A stretch of 64,000 nt of DNA from Ottowia flava (GTDB lineage Bacteria; Pseudomonadota; Gammaproteobacteria; Burkholderiales; Burkholderiaceae_C): positions 62,001 through 126,000 of the forward strand of contig NZ_JBHUEJ010000045.1 of NCBI RefSeq assembly GCF_042680565.1, written 5' to 3'. The translations under genes were made by a program, and so were the position numbers. Position 1 is the stretch's first letter. Each line of letters opens with the position of its first letter. The notes beneath the pieces were generated by a model. It had not been told where the DNA came from and searched no databases. It was given only the letters and a program-made list of their open reading frames with translations. Shown piece by piece: positions 15,922 to 24,052 of the stretch.

Positions 15922-15992
15922 TCCGCCAGTCCCTCTGGCACCGCCATGACCAGCCGGGGCGATGCGGTCAGCAGTAGCCGCCCGACTGCATC

Positions 15993-17261
15993 TTGAACCT
16001 CACCGAAGCGACCCACCTCCGCCTCACGAGCCTGGCGGCCTTTCTGGTGCCTGCGCTGGCCCTGTGGCTACCCTCCGGCTACGCCTGGGGCATTGGCCTG
16101 CTGTTTGTCGGGGCCCTGGCAGGCGCCCCCTACTGGTGGCGCTGGCCGGTACGGCCTGAGACACGCTGGCTGGCCGGCGCCATCGTCGTGATGGCTTTGG
16201 TGTGGCTGCACGGCAGCGACTGGTCCAAAGGCGTGAGTGTCCTGAACAAACCGGTGCGCTACGCGCTGGTGCTGCCTTGCCTGCTGTACCTCATGCGCTT
16301 TCCGCCGCAGCTGCGCTGGCTGCTCGCCGGCATTGCGGTCGGTGCCGCCTGCGGAGGCTTGCGCGCGCTGTACGAGGTTTTCATCCTGGGACTGGACCGT
16401 CCCTGGACCAGCGCCGAGAAAACCAGCAACGCCATCCAGTTGGGCAACCTGTGCGGCATGTTCGGTGTGATGTGCTGGCTGCAGTTCACGGTCTACGGGC
16501 CGCGCTGGCGCTGGCCTCTGCGGCTGGCGGTGTTGGCCTGCTGCGCACTGGGTTTGCTCGGCTCGCTGCTTTCGCAGACACGGGGTGGGTGGCTGGCGAT
16601 CGCGCTGTGCCTCCCGATTTTGTTCTGGCTGATTGCCCACTGGGTATCGCACCGCCGCGCATTGGTGGGGCTGCTGGTGCTGGGCGTGCTGCTGGTGCCG
16701 CTCGGCTGGCGCATGGCACCTCAACTGGAACAGCGCCTGGATTGGGCGATCGCAGAAGTGACCTCTTACGAATCCACGGGAAATGCCAACACCTCGGTCG
16801 GCCACCGCCTCGACCACTGGAACCTGGCCTGGGCGATGGGCCGTGAAAAGCCGCTGCTGGGTTGGGGCGAGGCAGGCTATGCGGCGGAGAAAGCCCGCCG
16901 TGTCGCGGCCGGCCAAGCTGGCCCCGCGGTGCTGGAATATGGGCACGCCCACAACGAAGTGATCGACCAGTTCGTCAAGCGCGGGCTGCTTGGGGTGGCG
17001 GGACTGGGCGTGTTGTACCTGGTGCCCCTGGCCCTGTTCTGGCCGAGGCGGCGGACCGTTGGCCGCACGCCTCAGCTGCCACTTGACGATGAGATCTGCA
17101 TACGTCTGCTCGGCGTGACTGTCGTAGGCGCGCACATGGGCTTTGGCCTGACGCAGGTGTTTTTCGCGCACTACAACGGCGTGATGATCTACTTGGCGCT
17201 GCTGATCTTCCTCTTTGCCACGCTGCATCCTCAGCCGGCTCGTCCTCCGATCCATGGCTGA
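15993..17261 (+). CDS. O-antigen ligase family protein (WaaL-like)
   Basis: Polytopic inner-membrane protein of 422 residues with about 11-12 hydrophobic segments and a large periplasmic loop at about residues 240-320. That loop holds the WaaL/Wzy_C signature: SVGHRLDHWNLAWAMGREKP, LLGWGEAGY, and EYGHAHNEVIDQFVKRGLLG with the conserved His residues. Such enzymes transfer polysaccharide from undecaprenyl diphosphate to lipid A-core. The only start consistent with the first membrane segment is TTG at 15993. It follows the glycosyltransferase and zinc-finger genes on the same strand. Confidence 0.85.
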   Translation: MNLTEATHLRLTSLAAFLVPALALWLPSGYAWGIGLLFVGALAGAPYWWRWPVRPETRWLAGAIVVMALVWLHGSDWSKGVSVLNKPVRYALVLPCLLYLMRFPPQLRWLLAGIAVGAACGGLRALYEVFILGLDRPWTSAEKTSNAIQLGNLCGMFGVMCWLQFTVYGPRWRWPLRLAVLACCALGLLGSLLSQTRGGWLAIALCLPILFWLIAHWVSHRRALVGLLVLGVLLVPLGWRMAPQLEQRLDWAIAEVTSYESTGNANTSVGHRLDHWNLAWAMGREKPLLGWGEAGYAAEKARRVAAGQAGPAVLEYGHAHNEVIDQFVKRGLLGVAGLGVLYLVPLALFWPRRRTVGRTPQLPLDDEICIRLLGVTVVGAHMGFGLTQVFFAHYNGVMIYLALLIFLFATLHPQPARPPIHG

Positions 17262-17329
17262 CGCTCGGGGCATGGGCGACGAAGTCGCGCGGGTCCAGTG
17301 GTGCTCAGACGTTTTGTGGCGCCCAAAAA

Positions 17330-17455
17330 GAAAACCGCCCCGGGTAGGGGGCGGTTTCGTGTGACGCTTCTTGTGAGGACCTGACTCTCACAGTCTTTTG
17401 GCGCTTGCAAGCGCAAGTGAGCCAAGGACCGAGAGAGAGTGTGACAGCAAAACAC
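17330..17455 (-). ncRNA. Candidate small RNA or long 3' UTR downstream of the sensor kinase
   Basis: On the minus strand an about 120-nt stretch ends in a strong terminator with a T-tract. Upstream (about 17475-17450) is a plausible weak promoter, TTTCCA with TAAAGT 16 bp later. The body contains the palindrome GCGCTTGCAAGCGC flanked by TTGGC/GCCAA arms. It could equally be the 3' UTR of the kinase gene, which ends at 17540. No family is recognised. Confidence 0.35.
17332..17357 (-). terminator. Rho-independent terminator
   Basis: 10-bp stem AAACCGCCCC/GGGGCGGTTT with a 6-nt loop. On the minus strand it is followed by TTTTCTTTTT, so it ends leftward transcription from the two-component operon or the candidate small RNA. 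It also lies between convergent genes and may stop rightward transcripts weakly. Confidence 0.8.
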
Positions 17456-17539
17456 CTACTTTACAAGTTGCAGGAAATGTGGAAACCCCTCATTCCGGGG
17501 GGCGCGTGGCGGAAGTCGCGAAAATTTAGTCAAAAGAAT

Positions 17540-18796
17540 TCATTTGTTGGATAAAACCAACGGGAAACTCAATCTAAACCGCGCACCGCCGCCCTCTCGG
17601 GGTCCGCAAGAGACCTGCCCACCGTGGCGTTCGGCGATCGAGCGCACCAGCGCCAAGCCCAGGCCGACGCCGCCGTGGCTCTCGCTTGCCCCAGGCATGC
17701 GGTAGAAGGGCTCGAAGATGCGTTCGCGCTGGTCGACAGGCACGCCCGGCCCGCGGTCGTTGACCGCTACCACCGCCTGGCCGTTCTCGGTCCACAGTTC
17801 GGCGCTCACGTCCTGGCCGCCGTAGCGACGCGCGTTTTCCAGCAGGTTGCGCACCGCCCGGCGCAGCAAGCGGTTAACGCCTGGCACCAGTACGCTGGTC
17901 ACGCCTTCGGCCGGCTCAAAAGCCGCGTTGACGCGCGCCGCCTCCTCGGCCACCAGGCCAACCAGGTCGACCTCTTCCATCGTGCCCAGATCCAGCTCCT
18001 TGGCGTCCAGGCGGCTAGCCAGCAGGATTTCGTCGATCAGCTGATCGAGTTCGACGATGTTGCGGCCGATTTCCGCGCGCACGGCCGGCGACGGCGCCGA
18101 GCCCGACAGTTCCAGCGCCATGCGGATGCGCGCCAGCGGCGAGCGCAACTCGTGCGAGGCGTTGGCCAGCAGCGACTTCTGTGAGCGCAGCAGCGCCGCT
18201 TGCGAATCCATCAGGCTCTGGACCCGCTCCGCCGCATCGTTGAAGCGGCGCGACAGGTCCGCCACCTCGTCCTGGCCCGAGGCCGGCAAACGCACCGACA
18301 GATCGCCCTCGCCCCAGCGCTGAACGCCGCGCTGCAGCCCCTCCAGCCGCTGCGTCAGCCGACGCGCGACCGGAAACACCCCGACCATGACCATCAAGCC
18401 CGCCAGCCCCAGCACCCACAGAAAGCCGTAGGGCGGCCGCAGCCAGGCCAGCAACGAATTGCCGCCGCGGCGACCAGGCTCGGCGCGCTTGCGCGGCGGC
18501 ATCTGCAGGTTCAGCACCTGCCCGTCCTGCAAGGTGACGACAAACTCAAACAGCGGTGGCTCGCCCGGCACGCGGCGCGGCTGCGCTTCCGCGGTGCCGA
18601 TCAAATCGCCCGCGGCGTTGCGCACCATCACCTCGCGCGGCGGCTGCGTCAGGCGCTCGCGGTCGCGCTGCTGATCTGCCTTGTGCCAGGCCCAGCCGAC
18701 CAGCAGGCTGAGCACCGCCACGCTGCCGGCCACCGCCAGCCAGATGCGCAGGTACAGCTTGCGGGCAATCGGGTTGGGCAGGCCCACGCGCGTCAA
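17540..18796 (-). CDS. Two-component sensor histidine kinase (RstB/EnvZ-like)
   Basis: 418-residue membrane kinase. TM1 is IWLAVAGSVAVLSLLVGWAW, followed by a periplasmic region of about 90 residues, TM2 FLWVLGLAGLMVMVGVFP, a HAMP linker, the dimerisation/phosphoacceptor helix ANASHELRSPLARI with His at about 215, and the ATPase domain (N-box NLLENARRYG, G1 VNDRGPGVP, G2 GVGLGLALVRSI). The first possible start is TTG at 18796, overlapping the regulator stop by TTGA; a GTG three codons later is an alternative. It should phosphorylate the adjacent response regulator. The stimulus is unknown. Confidence 0.9.
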   Translation of the reverse strand: MTRVGLPNPIARKLYLRIWLAVAGSVAVLSLLVGWAWHKADQQRDRERLTQPPREVMVRNAAGDLIGTAEAQPRRVPGEPPLFEFVVTLQDGQVLNLQMPPRKRAEPGRRGGNSLLAWLRPPYGFLWVLGLAGLMVMVGVFPVARRLTQRLEGLQRGVQRWGEGDLSVRLPASGQDEVADLSRRFNDAAERVQSLMDSQAALLRSQKSLLANASHELRSPLARIRMALELSGSAPSPAVRAEIGRNIVELDQLIDEILLASRLDAKELDLGTMEEVDLVGLVAEEAARVNAAFEPAEGVTSVLVPGVNRLLRRAVRNLLENARRYGGQDVSAELWTENGQAVVAVNDRGPGVPVDQRERIFEPFYRMPGASESHGGVGLGLALVRSIAERHGGQVSCGPREGGGARFRLSFPLVLSNK

Positions 18797-19500
18797 TCCT
18801 GCTGCTTGGCGAAGACGTAACCGACCCCCCGCACCGTGACGATGCGCTTGGGGTTCTTCACGTCTTCCTTGATGGCGGCGCGGATGCGCCCCATGTGCAC
18901 GTCGATCGAGCGGTCAAACGCCTCCAGCTCGCGCCCGCGCACCGCCTCCATGATCTGCTCGCGTGTCAGCACGCGGCCAGCGCGCTCGGCCAGGGTGACG
19001 AGCAGGTCGAACTGGTAGCTGGTGAGATCGGCCGCCTGGCCATTCACGGTGACGATGCGCGCGTCGCGGTCGATCTCGAGCGAGCCAAAGCGCAGCACCT
19101 GGTGCTCGGGCGCGGCGCCGGGCTGGTGGCGGCGCAGCACGGCGCGGATGCGCGCCAGCAGCTCGCGCGGCTCGAAGGGCTTGGGCAGGTAATCGTCAGC
19201 ACCCAGCTCCAGGCCCACGATGCGATCCATCGGGTCGCCCTTGGCGGTCAGCATCAGCACGGGTGTGCGCGCCACCTCGCCGGGCAGCGCGCGCAGGCGG
19301 CGGCAGACTTCCAGACCGTCGATGTCGGGCAGCATCAAATCCAGCACGACCAGGTCGAACGGCTTGTCCTGCAGCGTGGCCAGGCCGCTGTTGCCGTCCA
19401 CCGCGTGTTCCACGGCAAAGCCGGACTGCGACAGGTATTCGCCCACCATGCCGGCCAGGCGCACGTCGTCTTCGATCATCAACAGGCGTTGGGTGCTCAT
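18793..19500 (-). CDS. OmpR-family response regulator (RstA-like)
   Basis: 235-residue DNA-binding regulator. The receiver domain has acidic residues D11/D12, the phosphoacceptor D54 in VVLDLMLPD and the conserved Lys at about 107 in DDYLPKPFEP. A C-terminal winged helix follows, with LTSYQFDLLVTLAERAGRVLTREQIM and the recognition region FDRSIDVHMGRIRAAI. It is transcribed first and overlaps the kinase gene by 4 bp, so the pair is translationally coupled. Target genes cannot be inferred from this window. Confidence 0.92.
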   Translation of the reverse strand: MSTQRLLMIEDDVRLAGMVGEYLSQSGFAVEHAVDGNSGLATLQDKPFDLVVLDLMLPDIDGLEVCRRLRALPGEVARTPVLMLTAKGDPMDRIVGLELGADDYLPKPFEPRELLARIRAVLRRHQPGAAPEHQVLRFGSLEIDRDARIVTVNGQAADLTSYQFDLLVTLAERAGRVLTREQIMEAVRGRELEAFDRSIDVHMGRIRAAIKEDVKNPKRIVTVRGVGYVFAKQQD

Positions 19501-19628
19501 GCGCTCCTTTCTAGCACGGCTGCAGCGCCGCCCAGGCGGCTTTGGCGCTCATCATCGGCGCACCGCGCTGGCACGGCTTGAAGGCGCGGTAAAGATAGGT
19601 AAACGCCGCGGCAGCGGTGCCGCGTTTC

Positions 19629-19690
19629 GCTATTATTTCAATAGCTTTCTGCGCTTACCCATCTAGCGCCGCAGGCCGATTTGACCTTGA
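19629..19690 (+). repeat. dispersed ~60-bp element, copy 6
   Basis: Head palindrome GCTATTATTTCAATAGC (19629-19645), core TTTCTGCGC, tail CTAGCGCCGCAGGCCGATTT. The 3' end of the AmpG-like gene, including its stop codon, lies inside. Confidence 0.85.
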
Positions 19691-21091
19691 ACTTCGTGCC
19701 GCCAGCGCGACCAGCACCAGCACCGGCAGGCCCAGCAGCGCGGTGCTGGTGAAGAAGCCCGCGTAGCCAAAGGCGTTGACGTAGTCGCCGGAAAAGCCCG
19801 CGACGAACTTCGGCAGCATCAGCATCAGCGACGAGAACAGCGCGTACTGCGTGGCCGAATAGCTGATGTTGGTCAGGCTCGACAGGTAGCCGACGAACGC
19901 CGCCGAAGCGATGCCCGACGCCAGGTTGTCCGCCGACACCACGGCGATCAGCGCCGGCACGCTGTGGCCGTAGCCGGCCAGCCAGGCAAACAGCAGGTTG
20001 GTCAGTGCCGACAGCAGCGCGCCCAGCATCAGGATGCGCATGACGCCGAAGCGCAGCGCCAGCGAGCCGCCCACGAAGGCGCCCACCAGCGTCATGACCA
20101 CGCCGTAGATCTTGGTGACGGCCGCCACCTCGTCCTTGGTGTAGCCCATGTCGACGTAGAACGGGTTGGCCATGATGCCCATCACCACGTCGCTGATGCG
20201 GTAGACGGCGATCAGCGCCAGGATCAGCGCGGCCTGCCACTTGTAGCGGCGAAAGAAGTCGGCAAAAGGCTCGATCAGCGCGCTCTGCACCCATTCGCCG
20301 GCGGTGCGCGCGGGCTTTTGGGGCACCGGCGGCGGCTCGGGCGAGATCAACACCGTCAGCACGCCCAGCGCCATCGATGCGGCCATCACGAGGTACGCGG
20401 CCGCCCAGGCCGCGTTGTCGTAGCCGGTCGTGGCGCCCTGCGCCCGCGCCGCGACCCACAGCACACCCGCGCCAGCCCAGATCATGGCCAGGCGGTAACC
20501 CGTCTGGTAACTGGCCGCCAGCGCTGGCTGCAGGTCGGTCGGCGCCGATTCGATGCGGTAGGCGTCCAGCGCGATGTCCTGCGTGGCCGACGCAAATGCC
20601 ACCACCAGCGCGCACCACACCACGCCGGCCAGCGACACGCGCGGGTCGGCCAGCGCCATGCCCACCAGCCCGGCGGCCACGCCCAGCTGCGCCAGCAGCA
20701 GCCAGCTGCGCCGCCGGCCCAGCCAGCGCGTCAGCCCCGGCAGCGGCACCCGGTCGACCAGCGGCGCCCACACCCATTTGAAGCCGTAGGCCAGGCCGAC
20801 CCAGCTGAGGTAACCGATGGTCGAGCGGTCGATGCCCGCCTCGCGCAGGCGGAACGACAGCGTGCCCAGCACCAGCAGCAAGGGCAGCCCGGCCGAAAAG
20901 CCGAGCGCCAGCATGCGCAAGCTGTTGGGCGCGAGGTAGATCCTGAGCGTGTCGGCCCAGCCGGTGCGCGGCTCGGGCGACGGTGGGGTGGCGGCGCTGG
21001 CCGCCGGTTGGGCGTCAGACAAGGCGGCCTTTCGACGGCGCGGCGAGCGTGCCAAGCGCCCCCGCCACAGCGATCGGCCAGGGCAGAGCAC
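19655..21091 (-). CDS. ampG: AmpG-family muropeptide MFS transporter
   Basis: Inner-membrane carrier (478 residues from the first possible start) with about 12-14 helices. AmpG imports anhydro-muropeptides for cell-wall recycling and links to beta-lactamase induction. Family features are LGFSAGLPLLLVLGTLSFRLREAGI, GFKWVWAPLVDRVPLP, GRRRSWLLL, and ATQDIALDAYRIE in mid-protein. The longest frame starts at GTG 21091, but TTG at 21022 (LSDAQPAAS) fits relatives better; the first about 23 residues are basic and doubtful. The C-terminal residues after about ARSSRS are encoded by a dispersed repeat. Confidence 0.85.
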   Translation of the reverse strand: MLCPGRSLWRGRLARSPRRRKAALSDAQPAASAATPPSPEPRTGWADTLRIYLAPNSLRMLALGFSAGLPLLLVLGTLSFRLREAGIDRSTIGYLSWVGLAYGFKWVWAPLVDRVPLPGLTRWLGRRRSWLLLAQLGVAAGLVGMALADPRVSLAGVVWCALVVAFASATQDIALDAYRIESAPTDLQPALAASYQTGYRLAMIWAGAGVLWVAARAQGATTGYDNAAWAAAYLVMAASMALGVLTVLISPEPPPVPQKPARTAGEWVQSALIEPFADFFRRYKWQAALILALIAVYRISDVVMGIMANPFYVDMGYTKDEVAAVTKIYGVVMTLVGAFVGGSLALRFGVMRILMLGALLSALTNLLFAWLAGYGHSVPALIAVVSADNLASGIASAAFVGYLSSLTNISYSATQYALFSSLMLMLPKFVAGFSGDYVNAFGYAGFFTSTALLGLPVLVLVALAARSSRSNRPAALDG

Positions 21092-21123
21092 GGAAATGCA
21101 GGGCAGGCCGGAAGCGGTTCATT

Positions 21124-21175
21124 GCTCCTATTATTGACGCAGCCCGCGCTGATTTCATGCGCTTTTTGAAGCGTT
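21124..21175 (+). repeat. degenerate dispersed-element copy (possible)
   Basis: Upstream of the ampG-like gene: CTATTATTGACGCAGCCCGC and GCGCTGATTTCATGCGCTTT resemble head and core of the family with several mismatches. Low certainty. Confidence 0.35.
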
Positions 21176-21182
21176 ACACCCC

Positions 21183-21866
21183 TCAGCCGCGCACGTAGGG
21201 GTTGTGGCGGCGCTCTTCGCCAAAGCTGCTCTCCGGCCCGTGGCCGGGGATGAACACGGTGTCGTCGCCCATCGGCCACAGGCGTTCGCGGATGCTGCTG
21301 ATCAGCTGCGCGTGGTTGCCGCCCGGAAAGTCGGTGCGGCCGATGCTGCCGGCAAACAGCACGTCGCCCACAAAGGCGCGCTGCGCCTGGCGCGAATGGA
21401 AAACCACGTGCCCCGGCGTGTGGCCCGGGCAGTGGCGCACGTCCAGCACGCACTGGCCGATCTGCACCGTGTCGCCGTCGTGCAGCCAGCGCGTCGGCGT
21501 GAAGGGCGCCACCTGCGGAAAGCCGAACATGCGGCCCTGCTCGGCAATGCCGTCGATCCAGAACTGGTCGCCCGGGTGCGGGCCGACGATGGGCAGCCCC
21601 CGCCGCGCACTCAGCTCGGCCGTGCCGCCCGCGTGGTCGATGTGCGCGTGGGTCAGCCAGATCGCTTTCAGCTTGACGCCCAGCGCTTGCACTTCTTCTT
21701 CAATCCGCGCCAGATCGCCCCCCGGGTCGATCACCGCCGCGTCGCGCGTGGCGCCGCACCAGACGATGGAGCAGTTTTGCGCAAAGGCGGTGACTGGCAC
21801 GGTGCGGTAGTGCAGCACGGCGCTGGCGGCGCCGGTGGCAGGTGCGGGGGTCGTTTCAACGGACAT
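21183..21866 (-). CDS. Metallo-beta-lactamase-fold hydrolase (glyoxalase II-like, YcbL type)
   Basis: 227-residue metallohydrolase. The di-metal site is complete: THAHIDHAGG gives H73, H75, D77 and H78; HCPGHTPGH gives H149; FVGDVLF gives D168; IPGHGPE gives H209. The fold begins VPVTAFAQNCSIVWC and VIDPGGD, as in YcbL/hydroxyacylglutathione hydrolase relatives, which hydrolyse S-lactoylglutathione or similar thioesters. Without the C-terminal substrate domain of GloB, the exact thioester is uncertain. A dispersed repeat lies directly upstream. Confidence 0.87.
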   Translation of the reverse strand: MSVETTPAPATGAASAVLHYRTVPVTAFAQNCSIVWCGATRDAAVIDPGGDLARIEEEVQALGVKLKAIWLTHAHIDHAGGTAELSARRGLPIVGPHPGDQFWIDGIAEQGRMFGFPQVAPFTPTRWLHDGDTVQIGQCVLDVRHCPGHTPGHVVFHSRQAQRAFVGDVLFAGSIGRTDFPGGNHAQLISSIRERLWPMGDDTVFIPGHGPESSFGEERRHNPYVRG

Positions 21867-21874
21867 GCAGGTAC

Positions 21875-21936
21875 TTTAAGCCAAATCGCCCGCCAGCCCT
21901 ACAACCACCTGCGCGGCCAGCTACAAAAAAACAAGT
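21875..21936 (-). repeat. dispersed ~60-bp element, copy 7
   Basis: Reverse orientation: AAGCCAAATCGCCCGCCAGC, CCTACAACCACCTGCGC, then GGCCAGCTAC with a degraded head palindrome. Between two leftward genes. Confidence 0.8.
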
Positions 21937-21988
21937 GACCGCGGTCAGCACATGGCGCAGCGCTGGGCTTTCGCCACCCTCAACGCGA

Positions 21989-23155
21989 TCAGCGCCCCAA
22001 AATCGACCGCGCCACCAGCTCCTTCATGATTTCCGACGTGCCGCCGTAGATGCGCAGCACGCGCGCGTCGGTCCAGAAGCGGGAGATGGGGTATTCGGTC
22101 ATGTAGCCGTAGCCGCCGAACAGCTGCAGGCAGGCGTCGGCGACGCGGCCGAGCATTTCGGTGGTTTGCAGCTTCAGGGCGCTGACGGCTTCGGGCGTGA
22201 GCAGGCCTTGCTGGTAGGCGGCGATGCAGGCGTTCAGGAAGGCTTCGGACGTGGCCACTTCGGTGGCGCACTGGGCCAGGGTGAAGCGGGTGTTCTGGAA
22301 CTGGCCGATGGCGTGGCCGAAGGCCTGGCGCTCTTGCACGTATTTCAGCGCCACGTCCAGCGCGCCTTGGGCGCCGTAGACGGCTTGCACGCCGATGATC
22401 AGGCGCTCGCGCGGCAGCTCGCGCATCATCTGCACGAAGCCCTGGCCTTCAACGCCGCCCAGCAGCGCGTCGGCGGGCACGCGCAGGTTGTCGAAGAACA
22501 GCTCGGACGTGTCGCCCGCGTGCTGGCCGACCTTGTCCAGGTTCTTGCCGCGCGCAAACCCGGCGGCGCGCGTGTCCACCAAAAACAGGCTGACGCCCTT
22601 GGCGCCGGCGGCCGGGTCGGTCTTGGCGGCCAGAACCAGCAGGTCGCAATGCTGGCCGTTGCTGATGAAGATCTTGCTGCCGTTGATGACGTAGCCGTCG
22701 CCATCACGGATGGCGGTGGTTCGGATCGCCTTCAGGTCGCTGCCGGCGCCGGGCTCGGTCATGCCGATGGCGGCCACGGCGTCGCCGCTGACCATGCGGG
22801 GCAGCCAGTACTCGCGCTGCGCTTCAGTGCCGCAGTGCAGCAGGTAGGGCGGGACGATGTCGGTGTGCACCTGCAGGCCGCCGACGAAGCCGCCGTAGCC
22901 GCGGCACGACAGCACCTCGATCACCGCAAACGAGAAGTGCACGCTGGCGCCCACGCCGCCGTATTGCTCGGGCACGTCGGCGCACAGGTAGCCGTGCTCG
23001 CCCATCTTGCGGAACAGCTCGCGGTCGACCAGGCCGGCCTTTTCCCAGGCGGCGTAATGCGGCTCGATCTCGGCGTCGCAAAAGCGCTCCAGCGAATCGG
23101 TGAAGGCCGCCAGTTCGGCTTTCTCATCGGCAGACAGGTACAGGTTGGGTAGCAT
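21989..23155 (-). CDS. Acyl-CoA dehydrogenase
   Basis: FAD-dependent acyl-CoA dehydrogenase of 388 residues, introducing the alpha-beta double bond in acyl-CoA. The N-terminal helical domain leads to the FAD/substrate strand AIGMTEPGAGSDLKAIRTTA and VINGSKIFISNGQ. The C-terminal helical domain has YVQERQAFG, LQLFGGYGYMTEYP and RIYGGTSEIMKE. The position often occupied by the catalytic Glu of short-chain enzymes (YEGT) is Gly here, as in isovaleryl- or long-chain-like branches where the Glu is elsewhere. Chain specificity is unknown. It may be co-regulated with the GntR gene upstream. Confidence 0.9.
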   Translation of the reverse strand: MLPNLYLSADEKAELAAFTDSLERFCDAEIEPHYAAWEKAGLVDRELFRKMGEHGYLCADVPEQYGGVGASVHFSFAVIEVLSCRGYGGFVGGLQVHTDIVPPYLLHCGTEAQREYWLPRMVSGDAVAAIGMTEPGAGSDLKAIRTTAIRDGDGYVINGSKIFISNGQHCDLLVLAAKTDPAAGAKGVSLFLVDTRAAGFARGKNLDKVGQHAGDTSELFFDNLRVPADALLGGVEGQGFVQMMRELPRERLIIGVQAVYGAQGALDVALKYVQERQAFGHAIGQFQNTRFTLAQCATEVATSEAFLNACIAAYQQGLLTPEAVSALKLQTTEMLGRVADACLQLFGGYGYMTEYPISRFWTDARVLRIYGGTSEIMKELVARSILGR

Positions 23156-23167
23156 GGATGACTCTTC

Positions 23168-23222
23168 TTTTAGGAGCTGCTCGCGCAGGTGGTTGTAGGG
23201 CGGGAGGGTGAAAAGGCTTTAA
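23168..23222 (+). repeat. dispersed ~60-bp element, copy 8
   Basis: AGGAGCTGCTCGCGCAGGTG core, then GTTGTAGGGCGGGAGGGTGA tail. Between the GntR gene and the acyl-CoA dehydrogenase gene, both leftward. Confidence 0.7.
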
Positions 23223-23227
23223 ATCGG

Positions 23228-23932
23228 TCAATGCAGGTCGCCCTGCGCGGCCAGGCGGCTGGCGATGGCGTCGCGCACGTTGCGCACGTGCTGCATGCCG
23301 GCGGCGTCGGCCGCTGCCTCGTCGCCCGCCAGGATGGCCTGGCCCATGGCCTGGTAGTCGCGCAGGCGCACCTGCTGCAACGTCGCCGGGCGGTGCTGGG
23401 CGTAGACGATGGGCATGTGAATCGACGGCAGCAGGCGCCGCAGTTCGCGGCTGCCGCTGGCGGCGAGCAGGGCACGGTACAGGGCGCGGCGGGCCTGGGC
23501 GAAGGCGTCGGCGTCGTGGCTGCGGTCGGCCGCGTCAATGGCGGCCAGCGCCGCCTCAATGGCATCGCCCGGCGCGCCCGCGGCCACGGCGCGCGCGGCG
23601 CTGCGCGCCAGCAGGCCGGTCATGCGCTCGGCCACGTCCAGCACGTCCAGCGTTTCGGGCGGCGTGAGCGTGCGGATCGCCGCGCCCTTGTGGCGGTGCA
23701 ACTCGACCACGCCTTCGGCCGCCAGCCGCTGCAGCGCTTCGCGCACCGAGGCGCGGCTGACGCCGAACTGCGCGGCCAAGTCCACCTCCACCAGGCGCTG
23801 GCCGGGTACGAAGCGCTGCTGCGACAAGCCTTGCACGATGCCGTGAAACACCGCATCGGCCGCGGTCACGGGGGCATCCGGCGCAGCGAACGGAACGTCG
23901 GCAAAAGGATCGGTCAGAGGAGCGGCGGGCAT
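23228..23932 (-). CDS. GntR-family transcriptional regulator (FadR/VanR-type, FCD domain)
   Basis: 234-residue regulator. The N-terminal winged helix covers about residues 24-90 with VEVDLAAQFGVSRASVREALQRLAAEGVVEL, the standard GntR helix-turn-helix. The C-terminal FCD ligand-binding domain contains the helical segments ERMTGLLARSAARAVAA and RRALYRALLAASGSRELRR. It lies between two acyl-CoA dehydrogenase genes and is divergent from the second. A perfect 13-bp palindrome in the divergent region (23992-24004) is its likely operator. The ligand would be expected to be an acyl-CoA or organic acid (inference). Confidence 0.88.
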   Translation of the reverse strand: MPAAPLTDPFADVPFAAPDAPVTAADAVFHGIVQGLSQQRFVPGQRLVEVDLAAQFGVSRASVREALQRLAAEGVVELHRHKGAAIRTLTPPETLDVLDVAERMTGLLARSAARAVAAGAPGDAIEAALAAIDAADRSHDADAFAQARRALYRALLAASGSRELRRLLPSIHMPIVYAQHRPATLQQVRLRDYQAMGQAILAGDEAAADAAGMQHVRNVRDAIASRLAAQGDLH

Positions 23933-23991
23933 GGGTCAGGCCACAACAGTGCGGGCGAAGGTATCACATCTGAGACAGGATTGCCCGCAAT

Positions 23992-24004
23992 ATTGTCTGA
24001 CAAT
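23992..24004. promoter_or_regulatory. GntR-type operator palindrome
   Basis: ATTGTC-T-GACAAT, a perfect 13-bp palindrome between the divergent GntR and acyl-CoA dehydrogenase genes. Size and TTGTCnGACAA core fit FadR/VanR-class operators. A partial site (TCTGAGACAGG) lies about 20 bp to the left. Confidence 0.65.
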
Positions 24005-24052
24005 CCGACCAACCAGCCGCTATCCTGCGGCCGACCCAACCGGAGGTGCTCC

